Source of the DNA: Cellulomonas edaphi
GTDB taxonomy: Bacteria; Actinomycetota; Actinomycetes; Actinomycetales; Cellulomonadaceae
DNA: 64,000 nt
Assembly (NCBI RefSeq): GCF_030362815.1
Contig: NZ_JAUCGR010000002.1
Location: 124,001 to 188,000 of the forward strand
Direction: 5' to 3'
Shown here: piece after piece, positions 26,317-34,817 of the stretch
Layout of the letters: each line of letters opens with the position of its first letter
Numbering within the stretch: the first letter of the stretch is position 1
The notes under the pieces: model-generated
Databases searched by the model: none
Told to the model about the DNA's origin: nothing
Seen by the model: only the letters and a program-made list of their open reading frames with translations
Made by a program: the position numbers and the translations under genes

Positions 26317-26786
26317 CCGCCCGAGCCGGGCCGGTCGGGCGCGCCCGGCCGGTCGGGAACCCCCAGCCGGTCGCGGTCGCCGAACGGGAGCTGCTGGCCG
26401 GAGTCCGGCCGCACGACGGTCCAGTCGTCGCCGTGGCGCTCGTGCACCGCGAGGGCGAGGACCACGCTGAGGATGATCGACGCGAGGATCGACAGGGCGA
26501 CCAGCGCGCCGCCGACGATCACGCTGATGACGGCCCAGCGCCGGCCGCGTGCCGCCTCGACGTCGGCGACCTCGAGGTCGCCCGCACCGATGGCCTGCGC
26601 CGCCCGGTGCGACGCGAGCAGCGCGGGGATCCCCGTCGGCCAGAAGAGCAGCATCGCGGCGATGACCCACCCGACCGGCGCGGTGGGCACGGCGGGCCGC
26701 GCCACGTACGGGCTCGGGGGAGCAGGGACCTCGCCGGGCGGCGCGCTCGGCACCGGCGGCGGGACACTCTCGGTGGGTTGCGTCAT
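26313..26786 (-). CDS. Second CD225/dispanin-domain membrane protein
   Basis: A 157-residue protein with a Pro-rich N-terminus, two transmembrane helices (~residues 38-55 and ~85-110) and the intervening dispanin segment LLASHRAAQAIGAGDLEVADVEAARGRRWAV, shared in outline with the gene at 1592-2062. The tail is Asp/Arg/Pro-rich with a DRPGAPDRPG repeat. ATG 26786 is chosen because AAGGAGG lies nine bases upstream. Function unknown. It is convergent with, and shares stop-codon bases with, the WYL gene. Confidence 0.8.
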   Translation of the reverse strand: MTQPTESVPPPVPSAPPGEVPAPPSPYVARPAVPTAPVGWVIAAMLLFWPTGIPALLASHRAAQAIGAGDLEVADVEAARGRRWAVISVIVGGALVALSILASIILSVVLALAVHERHGDDWTVVRPDSGQQLPFGDRDRLGVPDRPGAPDRPGSGG

Positions 26787-26879
26787 GTCGTCCGACCTCC
26801 TTGGCTCGTGTGCGGCCACCGTAGGGCGGCATCCTGGGATATCCCTTTGAGCCGGGCCCGACGACGCTGAGCATCCCGG

Positions 26880-28526
26880 TCAGCCGCTCGCGCGCGAGAT
26901 CTCCTCCCAGAACGGTGCGACCACCGAGCCGGAGATCCGCAGGTCCAGGAGGAGGAACGGGCGCTCGGCCACGGGTCGGGCGCCCCACTCCGCGACCATG
27001 TCGAGGTCGGCCACGGTCCGGACCGTCTCACCCTGGGCACCGAGCGCGGTGGCGACGCCGGCGAAGTCGACGTCGGGGATGAGCATCGGCTCGGTCGCCA
27101 GCCCCTTGCGCCCGTACAGGTGCATCTCGGCGCCGTACACGCCGTCGTTCCACACCACGGCGATCCCGCGGCCGGCCGCCACCCGGACGGCCGACTCGAG
27201 GTCGGACAGCGCCATGAGCCCGCCACCGTCGCCCGTGGTCAGCACCACGGTGGCCGTGGGCCGCGCGAGCGCCGCCCCGACCACGCTGGGGAACCCGAGG
27301 CCGATCGCCTGGAAGGCGGTGCCCACCAGCGCGATGCGATCGGGCGCTGCCACGGGCCAGTACATGTTGGACCAGCCCAGGAAGTGCCCACCGTCGGAGA
27401 CGACCACCCTGTCCTCGGGGAGCAGCTCGGCGAGGCGGGCGGCCGCCGAGCGCGGGTCCATGCGACCGTCCGCCGCGGTGCCGTTCCCGCGATCACGACG
27501 CAGCGCGGCGCGCACGTCCACGCTCTCCCGCCAGCCGCTCGGTGCCGCGTCGGGCAGCGCACGAAGGATGGCGTCGGCCACGACGCCGGCGTCCCCGCGC
27601 ACGTAGCCGCCCACGTGCGGGTGCGTCGCCGCGGGGCCGACGTCGACCTGGAAGACGGTGGTTCCCGCCGCGAACAGGTCACCGAACCTCATCGTGAACT
27701 GGTTGAGGGAGGCGCCGACGACGAGAGCCACGTCGGCCTGGCGGACGAGCGCCATCGCCGCCTCCGCGCCGAACCCGCCCGCGACCCCGAGGTCGAACTC
27801 CGTGCGGGGGAAGATGCCGCGACCGAGCGCCGTCGTGGTGGTCAGGGCGCCGGTGGCGTCGGCGATCGCGCCCAGCGTGTCGCCCGCACCGGCCACCCAC
27901 GCTCCGCGTCCTGCGAGGAGGACGGGGCGCTCGGCACGTGCGAGGGCCGCGGCGATCTCACGCACCACGCCGTCGGCGAAGTCACCACGGACGGCCAGCG
28001 GCTGGGGGAGGCGCGGAGCCGGGGTGTGCGGGACCGGTCCGGTGTCGAGCGTGGCGACGTCGTAGGGGATGGCCAGCACCGTCGGCACCCGGTACGTCAA
28101 CGCGTGCTCGACCGCGATCACGGTGGTCGCCGCCGCGTCCGCGTGGCCCACCGTGTAGGTGCGTGCGCCGACGGCGGACGCCATGGCGATCTGGTCGACG
28201 TCCCACGGGCGCGGGCCGGAGGTGGGCTCGTCCCCGACTACCAGGACGAGCGGCACGTGCGCCTGGACGGCCTCGGCCAGCGCGGTCAGGGTGTTGGTGA
28301 AGCCGGCGCCGTACGTGGTGGTCGCCGCGGCGAGCCGGCCCGACGTGCGATGGAAGGCGTCGGCGGCGACGACCGCGCCCGCCTCGTGCCGCACCGGGAC
28401 GAACTCGGCCGCGGTCTGGCAGGTCAGTGCGTCGAGGAAGTACGCGTTGCCGTTCCCCATGACACCGAACACGTGGTCGACGTGGGCGGCCAGCGTGATG
28501 GCGACGTGCGCGGAAACCGACGGCAT
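26880..28526 (-). CDS. Thiamine diphosphate-dependent enzyme, acetolactate synthase-like
   Basis: A 548-residue ThDP enzyme with the PYR, central and PP domains in order. The cofactor-activating Glu is E48 in VRHEAGAVVAADAFHR; the ThDP/Mg motif is GDG at 432-434 with Asn460 in VVWNDG. It is shorter than true acetolactate synthase at the N-terminus, and no small subunit gene follows, so a decarboxylase or lyase acting on a 2-keto acid is more likely than branched-chain synthesis. The start has GGGAGG eight bases upstream. It is divergent from an aromatic hydroxylase, pointing to aromatic or side-chain catabolism (inference). Confidence 0.82.
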   Translation of the reverse strand: MPSVSAHVAITLAAHVDHVFGVMGNGNAYFLDALTCQTAAEFVPVRHEAGAVVAADAFHRTSGRLAAATTTYGAGFTNTLTALAEAVQAHVPLVLVVGDEPTSGPRPWDVDQIAMASAVGARTYTVGHADAAATTVIAVEHALTYRVPTVLAIPYDVATLDTGPVPHTPAPRLPQPLAVRGDFADGVVREIAAALARAERPVLLAGRGAWVAGAGDTLGAIADATGALTTTTALGRGIFPRTEFDLGVAGGFGAEAAMALVRQADVALVVGASLNQFTMRFGDLFAAGTTVFQVDVGPAATHPHVGGYVRGDAGVVADAILRALPDAAPSGWRESVDVRAALRRDRGNGTAADGRMDPRSAAARLAELLPEDRVVVSDGGHFLGWSNMYWPVAAPDRIALVGTAFQAIGLGFPSVVGAALARPTATVVLTTGDGGGLMALSDLESAVRVAAGRGIAVVWNDGVYGAEMHLYGRKGLATEPMLIPDVDFAGVATALGAQGETVRTVADLDMVAEWGARPVAERPFLLLDLRISGSVVAPFWEEISRASG

Positions 28527-28574
28527 GTGCAGGGCCTCCCGGGCCGGGTCGAGCGGCGTCGTCGCGGCTCGGGA

Positions 28575-28590
28575 GGATAATATACGATCC
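28575..28590. promoter_or_regulatory. AT-rich imperfect palindrome between divergent genes
   Basis: GGATAATATACGATCC is symmetric at its outer four bases on each side and around a central TATA. It is the only AT-rich block in the 100-bp divergent gap between the ThDP enzyme and the hydroxylase and is likely the promoter/operator core for both. Confidence 0.4.
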
Positions 28591-28626
28591 GTCAGCCTCG
28601 ACATCGGCGTCAGGGGAGCAGGCTCC

Positions 28627-30534
28627 ATGCAGTTCCACCACCAGGGCTATGTCTCGGGCGACCCCCGCATCCAGCCGGTCGCAGGCGTCGGGCTCGACCG
28701 GCCGGACGAGCTGCCCGACGAGGTCGACGTGCTCGTCGTGGGGACCGGCCCCGCGGGCATGATCGCCGCCGCGCAGCTCTCGCAGTTCCCCGACGTGACC
28801 ACGCGGATCGTGGACCGCCGGCCAGGGCGCCTGGAGATCGGCCAGGCCGACGGGATCCAGCCCCGCAGCGTCGAGACCTTCGCCGCGTTCGGCTTCGCGG
28901 GACGGATCGCGGAGGAGTCGTACCGCGTGATGGAGGTGTGCTTCTGGCACCCGGACCCCGCGGACCCGGCCCGGATCGTGCGCGGCGAGCGCACGCCTGA
29001 CGACCCCACGGGCATCAGCGAGTTTCCGCACCTCTACGTCAACCAGGCGCGCGTGCTCGACTACTTCGCCGAGTTCATGGCGAATTCGCCCACCCGGATG
29101 ACCCCCGACTACGGCTACGAGTTCCGCGACCTCGAGATCGCCCCGAGCGGCGAGCACCCCGTCACGGTGCACCTGGTCCGGTCGTCGGGCGACGACGCCG
29201 GCAGCGAGAAGGTGGTGCGGGCCCGGTACGTGCTGGGCGCGGACGGCGCGCACAGCGGGGTGCGGCGCGCCATCGGGTGCACGCCCGTCGGGGTGTCCGC
29301 CGCCCACGCGTGGGGAGTCATGGACGTGCTCGCCGTGACCGACTTCCCGGACATCCGCCGCAAGTGCGCAATCCAGTCCGGCTCCGGCGGCAGCATCCTG
29401 CTCATTCCGCGCGAGGGCGGCCACCTCTTCCGCATGTACGTGGACCTCGGCGAGGTGCAGCCCGAGGGTCACGGCGCGGTGCGGAGCACGACGATCGCGC
29501 AGATCGTCGCGCGCGCGAACGAGATCCTGCACCCCTACACGCTCGACGTGAAGGAGGTGACCTGGCACAGCGTGTACGAGGTGGGCCACCGGATCACCGA
29601 CCGCTTCGACGACGTCCCCACCGACCAGGCAGGCGAGCGCACGCCGCGCGTGTTCATCGCCGGCGACGCGTGCCACACCCACAGCGCCAAGGCGGGCCAG
29701 GGCATGAACGTGTCCATGCAGGACGGCCTCAACCTGGGCTGGAAGCTCGGCTACGTCCTGTCCGGCCGGAGCCCGGAGAGCCTGCTCTCGACGTACTCCG
29801 CCGAGCGACAGGTCATCGCGCAGGACCTGATCGACTTCGACCGGCAGTGGTCGTCCCTCATGGCCAAGAAGCCCGACGAGTTCGAGGACCCCGCCGAGCT
29901 GGCCGACTTCTACGTGCGGACCACCGAGTTCCTGTTCGGCTTCATGACGCAGTACTCGCCGTCGATGCTGGTCGCCGAGCCCGTGCACCAGGCGCTGGCG
30001 ACGGGCTTCCCGGTGGGCAGGCGGTTCAAGTCCGCGCCGGTGGTCCGGGTCGCGGACGCCAACCCGCTCCACCTCGGCCACCAGCACCGCGCCGACGGGC
30101 GCTGGCGCGTGTACGCCTTCGCGGACGGCGCGCCCGCCGGGCCGGGCACCGCGCTCGCGGATTGGGCCGACTGGATGGCGTCCTCGCCCGACTCCCCGGT
30201 GCGGGCGCACACGCCCGAGGGCGCGGACGTCGACGCGGTCCTGGACGTCAAGGTCGTCTACCAGCAGCGGCACACGGACGTCGAGCTGTCGGCGGTCCCG
30301 TCGCTCTTCCTCCCGCGCACCGGGCCCCTGCGGCTCGTCGACTACGAGAAGGTGTTCGCCGTCGACCCCACGGCCGACATCTTCGCGCTGCGCGGCATCG
30401 ACCGCGGCGGGTGCGTGGTCCTCGTGCGGCCCGACCAGTACGTCGCCGCCGTGCTGCCGCTGGCCGCGACGGAGGAGCTCGCCGCGTTCTTCCGCGGGCA
30501 CCTGCTGGTGCGCGACCGGCAACCGGTCGGCTGA
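28627..30534 (+). CDS. FAD-dependent aromatic monooxygenase (phenol / 3-hydroxybenzoate hydroxylase type)
   Basis: A 635-residue class A flavoprotein hydroxylase. The FAD dinucleotide motif VVGTGPAG is at residues 37-44, the DG motif is in VLGADGAHSGVRRA and the GD motif in FIAGDACHTHSAKAGQG. The C-terminal ~180 residues form the thioredoxin-like dimerisation domain found in phenol 2-monooxygenase and 3-hydroxybenzoate 4-monooxygenase (MobA). The N-terminal MQFHHQGYVSGDPRIQP closely resembles that group. It would hydroxylate a phenolic ring using NADPH and oxygen; substrate is undecided. It ends four bases before the convergent phhA. Confidence 0.88.
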   Translation: MQFHHQGYVSGDPRIQPVAGVGLDRPDELPDEVDVLVVGTGPAGMIAAAQLSQFPDVTTRIVDRRPGRLEIGQADGIQPRSVETFAAFGFAGRIAEESYRVMEVCFWHPDPADPARIVRGERTPDDPTGISEFPHLYVNQARVLDYFAEFMANSPTRMTPDYGYEFRDLEIAPSGEHPVTVHLVRSSGDDAGSEKVVRARYVLGADGAHSGVRRAIGCTPVGVSAAHAWGVMDVLAVTDFPDIRRKCAIQSGSGGSILLIPREGGHLFRMYVDLGEVQPEGHGAVRSTTIAQIVARANEILHPYTLDVKEVTWHSVYEVGHRITDRFDDVPTDQAGERTPRVFIAGDACHTHSAKAGQGMNVSMQDGLNLGWKLGYVLSGRSPESLLSTYSAERQVIAQDLIDFDRQWSSLMAKKPDEFEDPAELADFYVRTTEFLFGFMTQYSPSMLVAEPVHQALATGFPVGRRFKSAPVVRVADANPLHLGHQHRADGRWRVYAFADGAPAGPGTALADWADWMASSPDSPVRAHTPEGADVDAVLDVKVVYQQRHTDVELSAVPSLFLPRTGPLRLVDYEKVFAVDPTADIFALRGIDRGGCVVLVRPDQYVAAVLPLAATEELAAFFRGHLLVRDRQPVG

Positions 30535-30537
30535 GCG

Positions 30538-31428
30538 TCAGACGCCGGCGTTGCGGGGCAGGCGGGCGGCGGTCTCGTCGTCGAACTCGGCGAAGAACCC
30601 GGCCACCCGGTCCGTGAGCTCGCTCATCCCGTCGCAGGCGAACAGGATCGGCTGGTAGTGGCTGATGTCGTACGCCAGCGTCGCCATCTGGTCGAAGTCG
30701 ACCGGCCGGATGTCGGCCCCGCGGAACTCCTCGATCTCGCCGAAGGACGACAGCAGGCCGGCGCCGTAGGCGCGCAGCTCGCCGTGCTCGTACATGACGC
30801 CGAACTCGATGGTGAACCAGAAGACATCGGCCACGTACTGCAGCCCCTCGGGCGTCTCGCAGCGACGCGCGGCCTCGCCCGCCCGGCGCTTGACCTCAGC
30901 GATCGCCGGGTTGGCGAGCAGGTTGCAGTGCCCCACCACCTCGTGGAGGATGTCCGGCTCTGGCGTGTACAGCGGCTGCGACGGGTGACGCAGGTACTGG
31001 GTCGAATGGAAGACGCCGTCCGCGAGCGAGCCGTAGAACACGTCCAGCGGGACCAACCCCGCGGCGGGGTAGAGCTGGAACCCGCTGATCGGGCCCAGCC
31101 CCGCGCTGACCTCGTCGAGCTGGGGCACGTGGTCGCTCGGCAGCGCGAGGGCCTCCTTGCCCTCGAGGTAGCCGCGGATGGCGAGGCGCTCGTGCTTGGG
31201 CGCGAGCTCGCGGCACACGGTGCGCCAGATCTCGTCCTCGGAGTCCGTGTACTGCACGCGGGGCACGGGGTCACCGGGTCGCCAGTCGAGCGCGGGTCCG
31301 GCGATCTCGTTGCGGCGACGGCGGTAGTCGTCGTCCTTCGCTCCCGGGTGGTCGTCGGCGAGGTGCACCGTGGCCCGGCCGTCCTCGTCTGCGGTGACGG
31401 GGGCGTACAGCTGTCCCTCTTCGAACAT
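30538..31428 (-). CDS. phhA: Phenylalanine 4-monooxygenase
   Basis: A 296-residue pterin-dependent aromatic amino acid hydroxylase converting phenylalanine to tyrosine. The non-haem iron ligands are H162 and H167 in PDILHEVVGHCNLL and E208 in FWFTIEFGV. The bacterial catalytic domain is complete and there is no regulatory ACT domain. ATG 31428 is chosen; an ATG at 31449 would add seven residues. No pterin-recycling dehydratase lies beside it. It may feed the same aromatic block as the hydroxylase and ThDP enzyme. Confidence 0.93.
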   Translation of the reverse strand: MFEEGQLYAPVTADEDGRATVHLADDHPGAKDDDYRRRRNEIAGPALDWRPGDPVPRVQYTDSEDEIWRTVCRELAPKHERLAIRGYLEGKEALALPSDHVPQLDEVSAGLGPISGFQLYPAAGLVPLDVFYGSLADGVFHSTQYLRHPSQPLYTPEPDILHEVVGHCNLLANPAIAEVKRRAGEAARRCETPEGLQYVADVFWFTIEFGVMYEHGELRAYGAGLLSSFGEIEEFRGADIRPVDFDQMATLAYDISHYQPILFACDGMSELTDRVAGFFAEFDDETAARLPRNAGV

Positions 31429-31570
31429 GCGATCCGTTCTACGCCACATCGTTCGGCCACGCATCCCCCCGAGAGGGCGCGCCAGCAGGCCCGGGCGAGC
31501 GGGCGGCTCGTCACCGTGCCAGGGTCGGTGCAGAGCAACGGAGCCACGCGGACGGCAGGGGGACGGCCAG

Positions 31571-32098
31571 ATGAGCGAGAGCGTCCACATCGTCGTGATG
31601 GGGGTCGCCGGGTCCGGCAAGACGACCGTCGCACGCATCCTCGCGGAGCGGCTGGACCGTCCGTACGCGGAGGCCGACGAGTTCCACCCGCCGGAGAACA
31701 TCGCCAAGATGTCGTCGGGCGCGGCGCTCACGGACGAGGACCGCTGGCCGTGGCTGCGCGCGATCCGCGACTGGCTGACCGAGCGGAGCCGAGCCGGCGA
31801 GAGCGCTGTGGTGACGTGCTCGGCGCTCAAGGTCGCCTACCGCGACCTGCTGCGCGAGGCGGAGGGCCGCGTGCGGTTCCTGCACCTTCAGGCGCCGGCC
31901 CCTCTCCTCGAGGAGCGGATGGAGCACCGCACCGGTCACTTCATGCCGACGTCCCTGCTCGCGTCCCAGCTCGACACCCTCGAGCCGCTGACCGACGCCG
32001 AGGACGGGGTGACGATCTCGGTCGAGACCCCGCCGGAGGACGTCGCCGACCGGGCCGTGGCGGCCCTGCACCTGACGCCGACGAAGGAGCACTCATGA
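31571..32098 (+). CDS. gntK: Gluconokinase
   Basis: A 175-residue kinase that phosphorylates gluconate to 6-phosphogluconate for the pentose phosphate pathway. The P-loop is GVAGSGKTT (residues 10-18); DEFHPPENIAKMSSG and LTDEDRWPWL are diagnostic for the GntK/IdnK family, as is the late HFMPTSLLASQLDTLE. The ATG follows a GGGGGAC Shine-Dalgarno. It overlaps the permease gene by four bases (ATGA). No GntR repressor gene is adjacent. Confidence 0.95.
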   Translation: MSESVHIVVMGVAGSGKTTVARILAERLDRPYAEADEFHPPENIAKMSSGAALTDEDRWPWLRAIRDWLTERSRAGESAVVTCSALKVAYRDLLREAEGRVRFLHLQAPAPLLEERMEHRTGHFMPTSLLASQLDTLEPLTDAEDGVTISVETPPEDVADRAVAALHLTPTKEHS

Positions 32099-33471
32099 CC
32101 GTCCACGCCCTCGCCGCCGAAGCCGCCGCAGGCGTCAGCGACACCCGCCTGATCGTGGCCGCGGTGATCGGGATCTTGGTGATCGTGGCTCTGATCGTCG
32201 GGCTCAAGCTGCACCCGTTCCTCGCACTGACCCTCGGATCCGGCATCCTCGCGGTCCTGGCCGGCATCGGGTACGCCGATGCGTTCACGAGCTTCGTCGA
32301 AGGGGTCGGCACGACGGTCGCGGGCGTCGGGCTGCTCATCGCGCTCGGCGCGATCATCGGAAAGCTCCTGATCGACAGCGGCGGTGCGGATGCGATCGTC
32401 GACACGATCCTCGCGAAGACGCCGGTCCAGCGGCTGCCGTGGGCCATGGCGCTGATCGCGTTCGTCATCGGGATCCCGCTGTTCTTCGAAGTCGGCGTGG
32501 TGCTGCTGGTCCCGATCGTCATGCTCGTGGCACGGCGGTCGAAGTTGTCGATGATCGCGCTCGGCATCCCCGCGCTGGCGGGCCTGTCGGCCCTGCACGG
32601 CCTGGTGCCTCCGCACCCGGGTCCGCTCATCGCGATCGACGCGCTGGGTGCCGACCTCGGGCTGACCCTCGGCCTCGGCCTGCTGGTCGCGATCCCGACC
32701 GTGATCATCTCCGGCCCGCTGCTCGCCAAGCCGTTGACGCGCTGGGTCAAGCTGCCGCCCCCGGACGCGTTCCTCGGGGAGGCGCGGCAGGACGAGGACG
32801 CTAGGCGGCCCCGGTTCGCCATCGCGCTCATGGTTGTGCTGCTGCCCGTGGTGCTCATGCTGATGCGTACCGTCGTCGAGTCCGTCGGGGCCGACGAGAG
32901 CACGCTCGGCAAGTCGCTGGTGTTCGTGGGCACTCCTCTGGTGGCGCTCCTCATCACGACGCTGGTGGCGATCGTCGTGCTCGGGACGGCCCTGGGCAGC
33001 ACGCGGGCGCAGGTGAGCAAGCTGGTCGACTCCGCCTTCGCGCCCATCGCCGGCATCCTGCTCATCGTGGCCGCGGGCGGCGGCTTCAAGCAGACGCTCG
33101 TCGACTCCGGGGTCGGCGACGTCATCGCCAAGGGGATCACCGACGCGGCCATCCCCACGCTCCTGGCCGGGTGGCTCGTCGCCGTGCTGATCCGGCTCGC
33201 CACGGGTTCCGCCACGGTGGCGACCATCACCGCCGCGGGCATCATGGCCCCGCTCGCGGGCGACCTCACCGACACGCACGTCGCGCTGCTGGTGCTCGCG
33301 ATCGGCGCCGGCTCGGTGTTCCTCAGCCACGTCAACGACGCCGGGTTCTGGCTGGTCAAGGAGTACTTCCGGATGACCGTCGGCCAGACGTTCAAGACGT
33401 GGTCGCTGATGGAGACGGTGCTGTCGGTCACCGCGCTGGTCTTCGTGCTGCTGCTCGGGCTCGTGGTGTGA
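32095..33471 (+). CDS. gntT: Gluconate permease, GntP family
   Basis: A 458-residue symporter with about 12-13 transmembrane helices. Family stretches include LKLHPFLALTLGSGILA, GVGLLIALGAIIGKLL, FFEVGVVLLVPI, HGLVPPHPGPL, and SATVATITAAGIMAPL near the C-terminus. It imports gluconate for the overlapping kinase. Its start overlaps the gntK stop. No terminator hairpin is evident after it. Confidence 0.93.
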   Translation: MTVHALAAEAAAGVSDTRLIVAAVIGILVIVALIVGLKLHPFLALTLGSGILAVLAGIGYADAFTSFVEGVGTTVAGVGLLIALGAIIGKLLIDSGGADAIVDTILAKTPVQRLPWAMALIAFVIGIPLFFEVGVVLLVPIVMLVARRSKLSMIALGIPALAGLSALHGLVPPHPGPLIAIDALGADLGLTLGLGLLVAIPTVIISGPLLAKPLTRWVKLPPPDAFLGEARQDEDARRPRFAIALMVVLLPVVLMLMRTVVESVGADESTLGKSLVFVGTPLVALLITTLVAIVVLGTALGSTRAQVSKLVDSAFAPIAGILLIVAAGGGFKQTLVDSGVGDVIAKGITDAAIPTLLAGWLVAVLIRLATGSATVATITAAGIMAPLAGDLTDTHVALLVLAIGAGSVFLSHVNDAGFWLVKEYFRMTVGQTFKTWSLMETVLSVTALVFVLLLGLVV

Positions 33472-33548
33472 CGCGGGCGGTGGCGGCTGCCGGCGGGCCG
33501 TGATGTCCTCGGAGAGGTCCAGGTCCACGTCGCAGCAGGAGGTCGTCC

Positions 33549-34580
33549 ATGCAGTACCGCACCCTCGGAACGAGCGGCACCGTCGTCTCGGCACAGTGCC
33601 TGGGCACGATGACGTTCGGGTCGGAGGCCGACGAGGCCACGTCCGGTGACATCCTCACGGCCTTCGTCGAGCACGGCGGCACCTTCGTCGACACCGCGGA
33701 CGTCTACTCGGCCGGCGCGTCGGAGGAGATCATCGGCCGGTGGCTCGCGGCCCATCCCACCGAGGCGGCGCGGCTGGTCGTGGCGACCAAGGGTCGCTTC
33801 CCGATGGGCGAGGGTCCGAACGACGCAGGCCTGTCCCGTCGCCACCTGCGTGACGCGCTCGACGCGTCGTTGCGGCGCCTCGGCGTCGACCACATCGACC
33901 TGTACCAGCTGCACGCCTGGGACGCGCTCACTCCGCTGGAAGAGACGTTGCGGTTCCTGGACGACGCGGTGCGGGCGGGGAAGATCTCGTACTACGGCTT
34001 CTCGAACTACCTGGGCTGGCAGCTGACCAAGGCGGTGCACGTGGCCCGGGCCCAGGGATGGGCCGCCCCGGTCACGCTCCAGCCGCAGTACAACCTGCTG
34101 GTCCGGGACATCGAGCACGAGGTCGTGCCCGCCTCGCTCGACGCCGGGCTCGGCCTCCTGCCGTGGTCCCCGCTGGGTGGCGGGTGGCTCACGGGCAAGT
34201 ACCAGCGCGACGTCCCGCCGCAGGGGGCGACGCGCCTGGGCGAGAACCCCGCCCGTGGCATGGAGGCGTGGGAGGCGCGCAACGCGCAGGACAGGACCTG
34301 GCGCGTGGTCGACAAGGTGCGCGAGGTCGCGGAGGCCCGCGGCGTCACGATGTCCCAGGTGGCGCTCGCGTGGCTCGGCAGCCGACCGGCGGTCACCTCG
34401 GTCATCCTCGGCGCGCGCACCGTCGACCAGCTCGTCGACAACATGGGCGCCGCCGACCTGGAGCTGACGGCCGACGAGCTGGACCGGCTCACGGAGGTGA
34501 GCGCGCCGGTCGTCGACGACTACCCCTACGGCGTGGCCGGCGTCGCGCAGCGGCATCGCGCGTTGACGGGGGGCCGCTGA
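33549..34580 (+). CDS. Aldo/keto reductase
   Basis: A 343-residue NADPH-dependent TIM-barrel oxidoreductase. The catalytic tetrad appears as Asp and Tyr in FVDTADVYSAGASEE, Lys in VVATKGRF, and His in LYQLHAWD. The cofactor loop is in SPLGGGWLTGKY and the C-terminal GARTVDQL. Substrate unknown; the length and motifs fit the YajO/AKR potassium-channel-beta-like group. The start ATG has GGAGG eight bases upstream. Confidence 0.92.
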   Translation: MQYRTLGTSGTVVSAQCLGTMTFGSEADEATSGDILTAFVEHGGTFVDTADVYSAGASEEIIGRWLAAHPTEAARLVVATKGRFPMGEGPNDAGLSRRHLRDALDASLRRLGVDHIDLYQLHAWDALTPLEETLRFLDDAVRAGKISYYGFSNYLGWQLTKAVHVARAQGWAAPVTLQPQYNLLVRDIEHEVVPASLDAGLGLLPWSPLGGGWLTGKYQRDVPPQGATRLGENPARGMEAWEARNAQDRTWRVVDKVREVAEARGVTMSQVALAWLGSRPAVTSVILGARTVDQLVDNMGAADLELTADELDRLTEVSAPVVDDYPYGVAGVAQRHRALTGGR

Positions 34581-34637
34581 GCAGGGTGGGGGAGGACGGT
34601 GGTGACGTCGTCGTGAGTCACCACGGACAGGTCACGG

Positions 34638-34711
34638 TGCCCCGAGTGGGATTCGAACCCACACTGGATCGGGTTTGAGCCGAACGCCTCTGCCGGTTGG
34701 GCTATCGGGGC
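34638..34711 (-). tRNA. tRNA with CAA (Leu) anticodon and class I variable loop
   Basis: On the minus strand, acceptor GCCCCGA pairs with TCGGGGC, the T arm GTGGG-TTCGAAT-CCCAC is perfect, and the anticodon loop is CTCAAAC, giving anticodon CAA at 34675-34677. The D stem has only three good pairs and the anticodon stem has a T-T mismatch at its outer pair. The variable loop is five bases (CCAGT), whereas tRNA-Leu is class II with a long variable arm. CCA is not encoded. It is therefore a leucine-anticodon tRNA with atypical architecture, or a decayed or recruited tRNA; automatic annotation would probably say tRNA-Leu. Confidence 0.8.
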
Positions 34712-34805
34712 CAGCGGAAAGCATAGTTGGCCGCGGCGCAGGCGCGGACCGGCACGTGTCTCCGCTCACAGCGCAATGTGCTGCGCCGGCCTGGTAGGGC
34801 ACCGT

Positions 34806-34811
34806 TACGCT
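34806..34811 (+). promoter_or_regulatory. -10 element of leaderless pdtaR mRNA
   Basis: TACGCT lies exactly 6 bases before GTG 34818 with no Shine-Dalgarno in between. This fixes the start of pdtaR and argues against ATG or GTG codons further upstream. Confidence 0.65.
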
Positions 34812-34817
34812 GTGCAC

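Noticed and set aside
17054..31428. Genomic island or prophage in the accessory stretch
   Set aside because: No integrase, transposase, att-like repeats or clear base-composition break; gene-by-gene insertion into a syntenic backbone explains it better.
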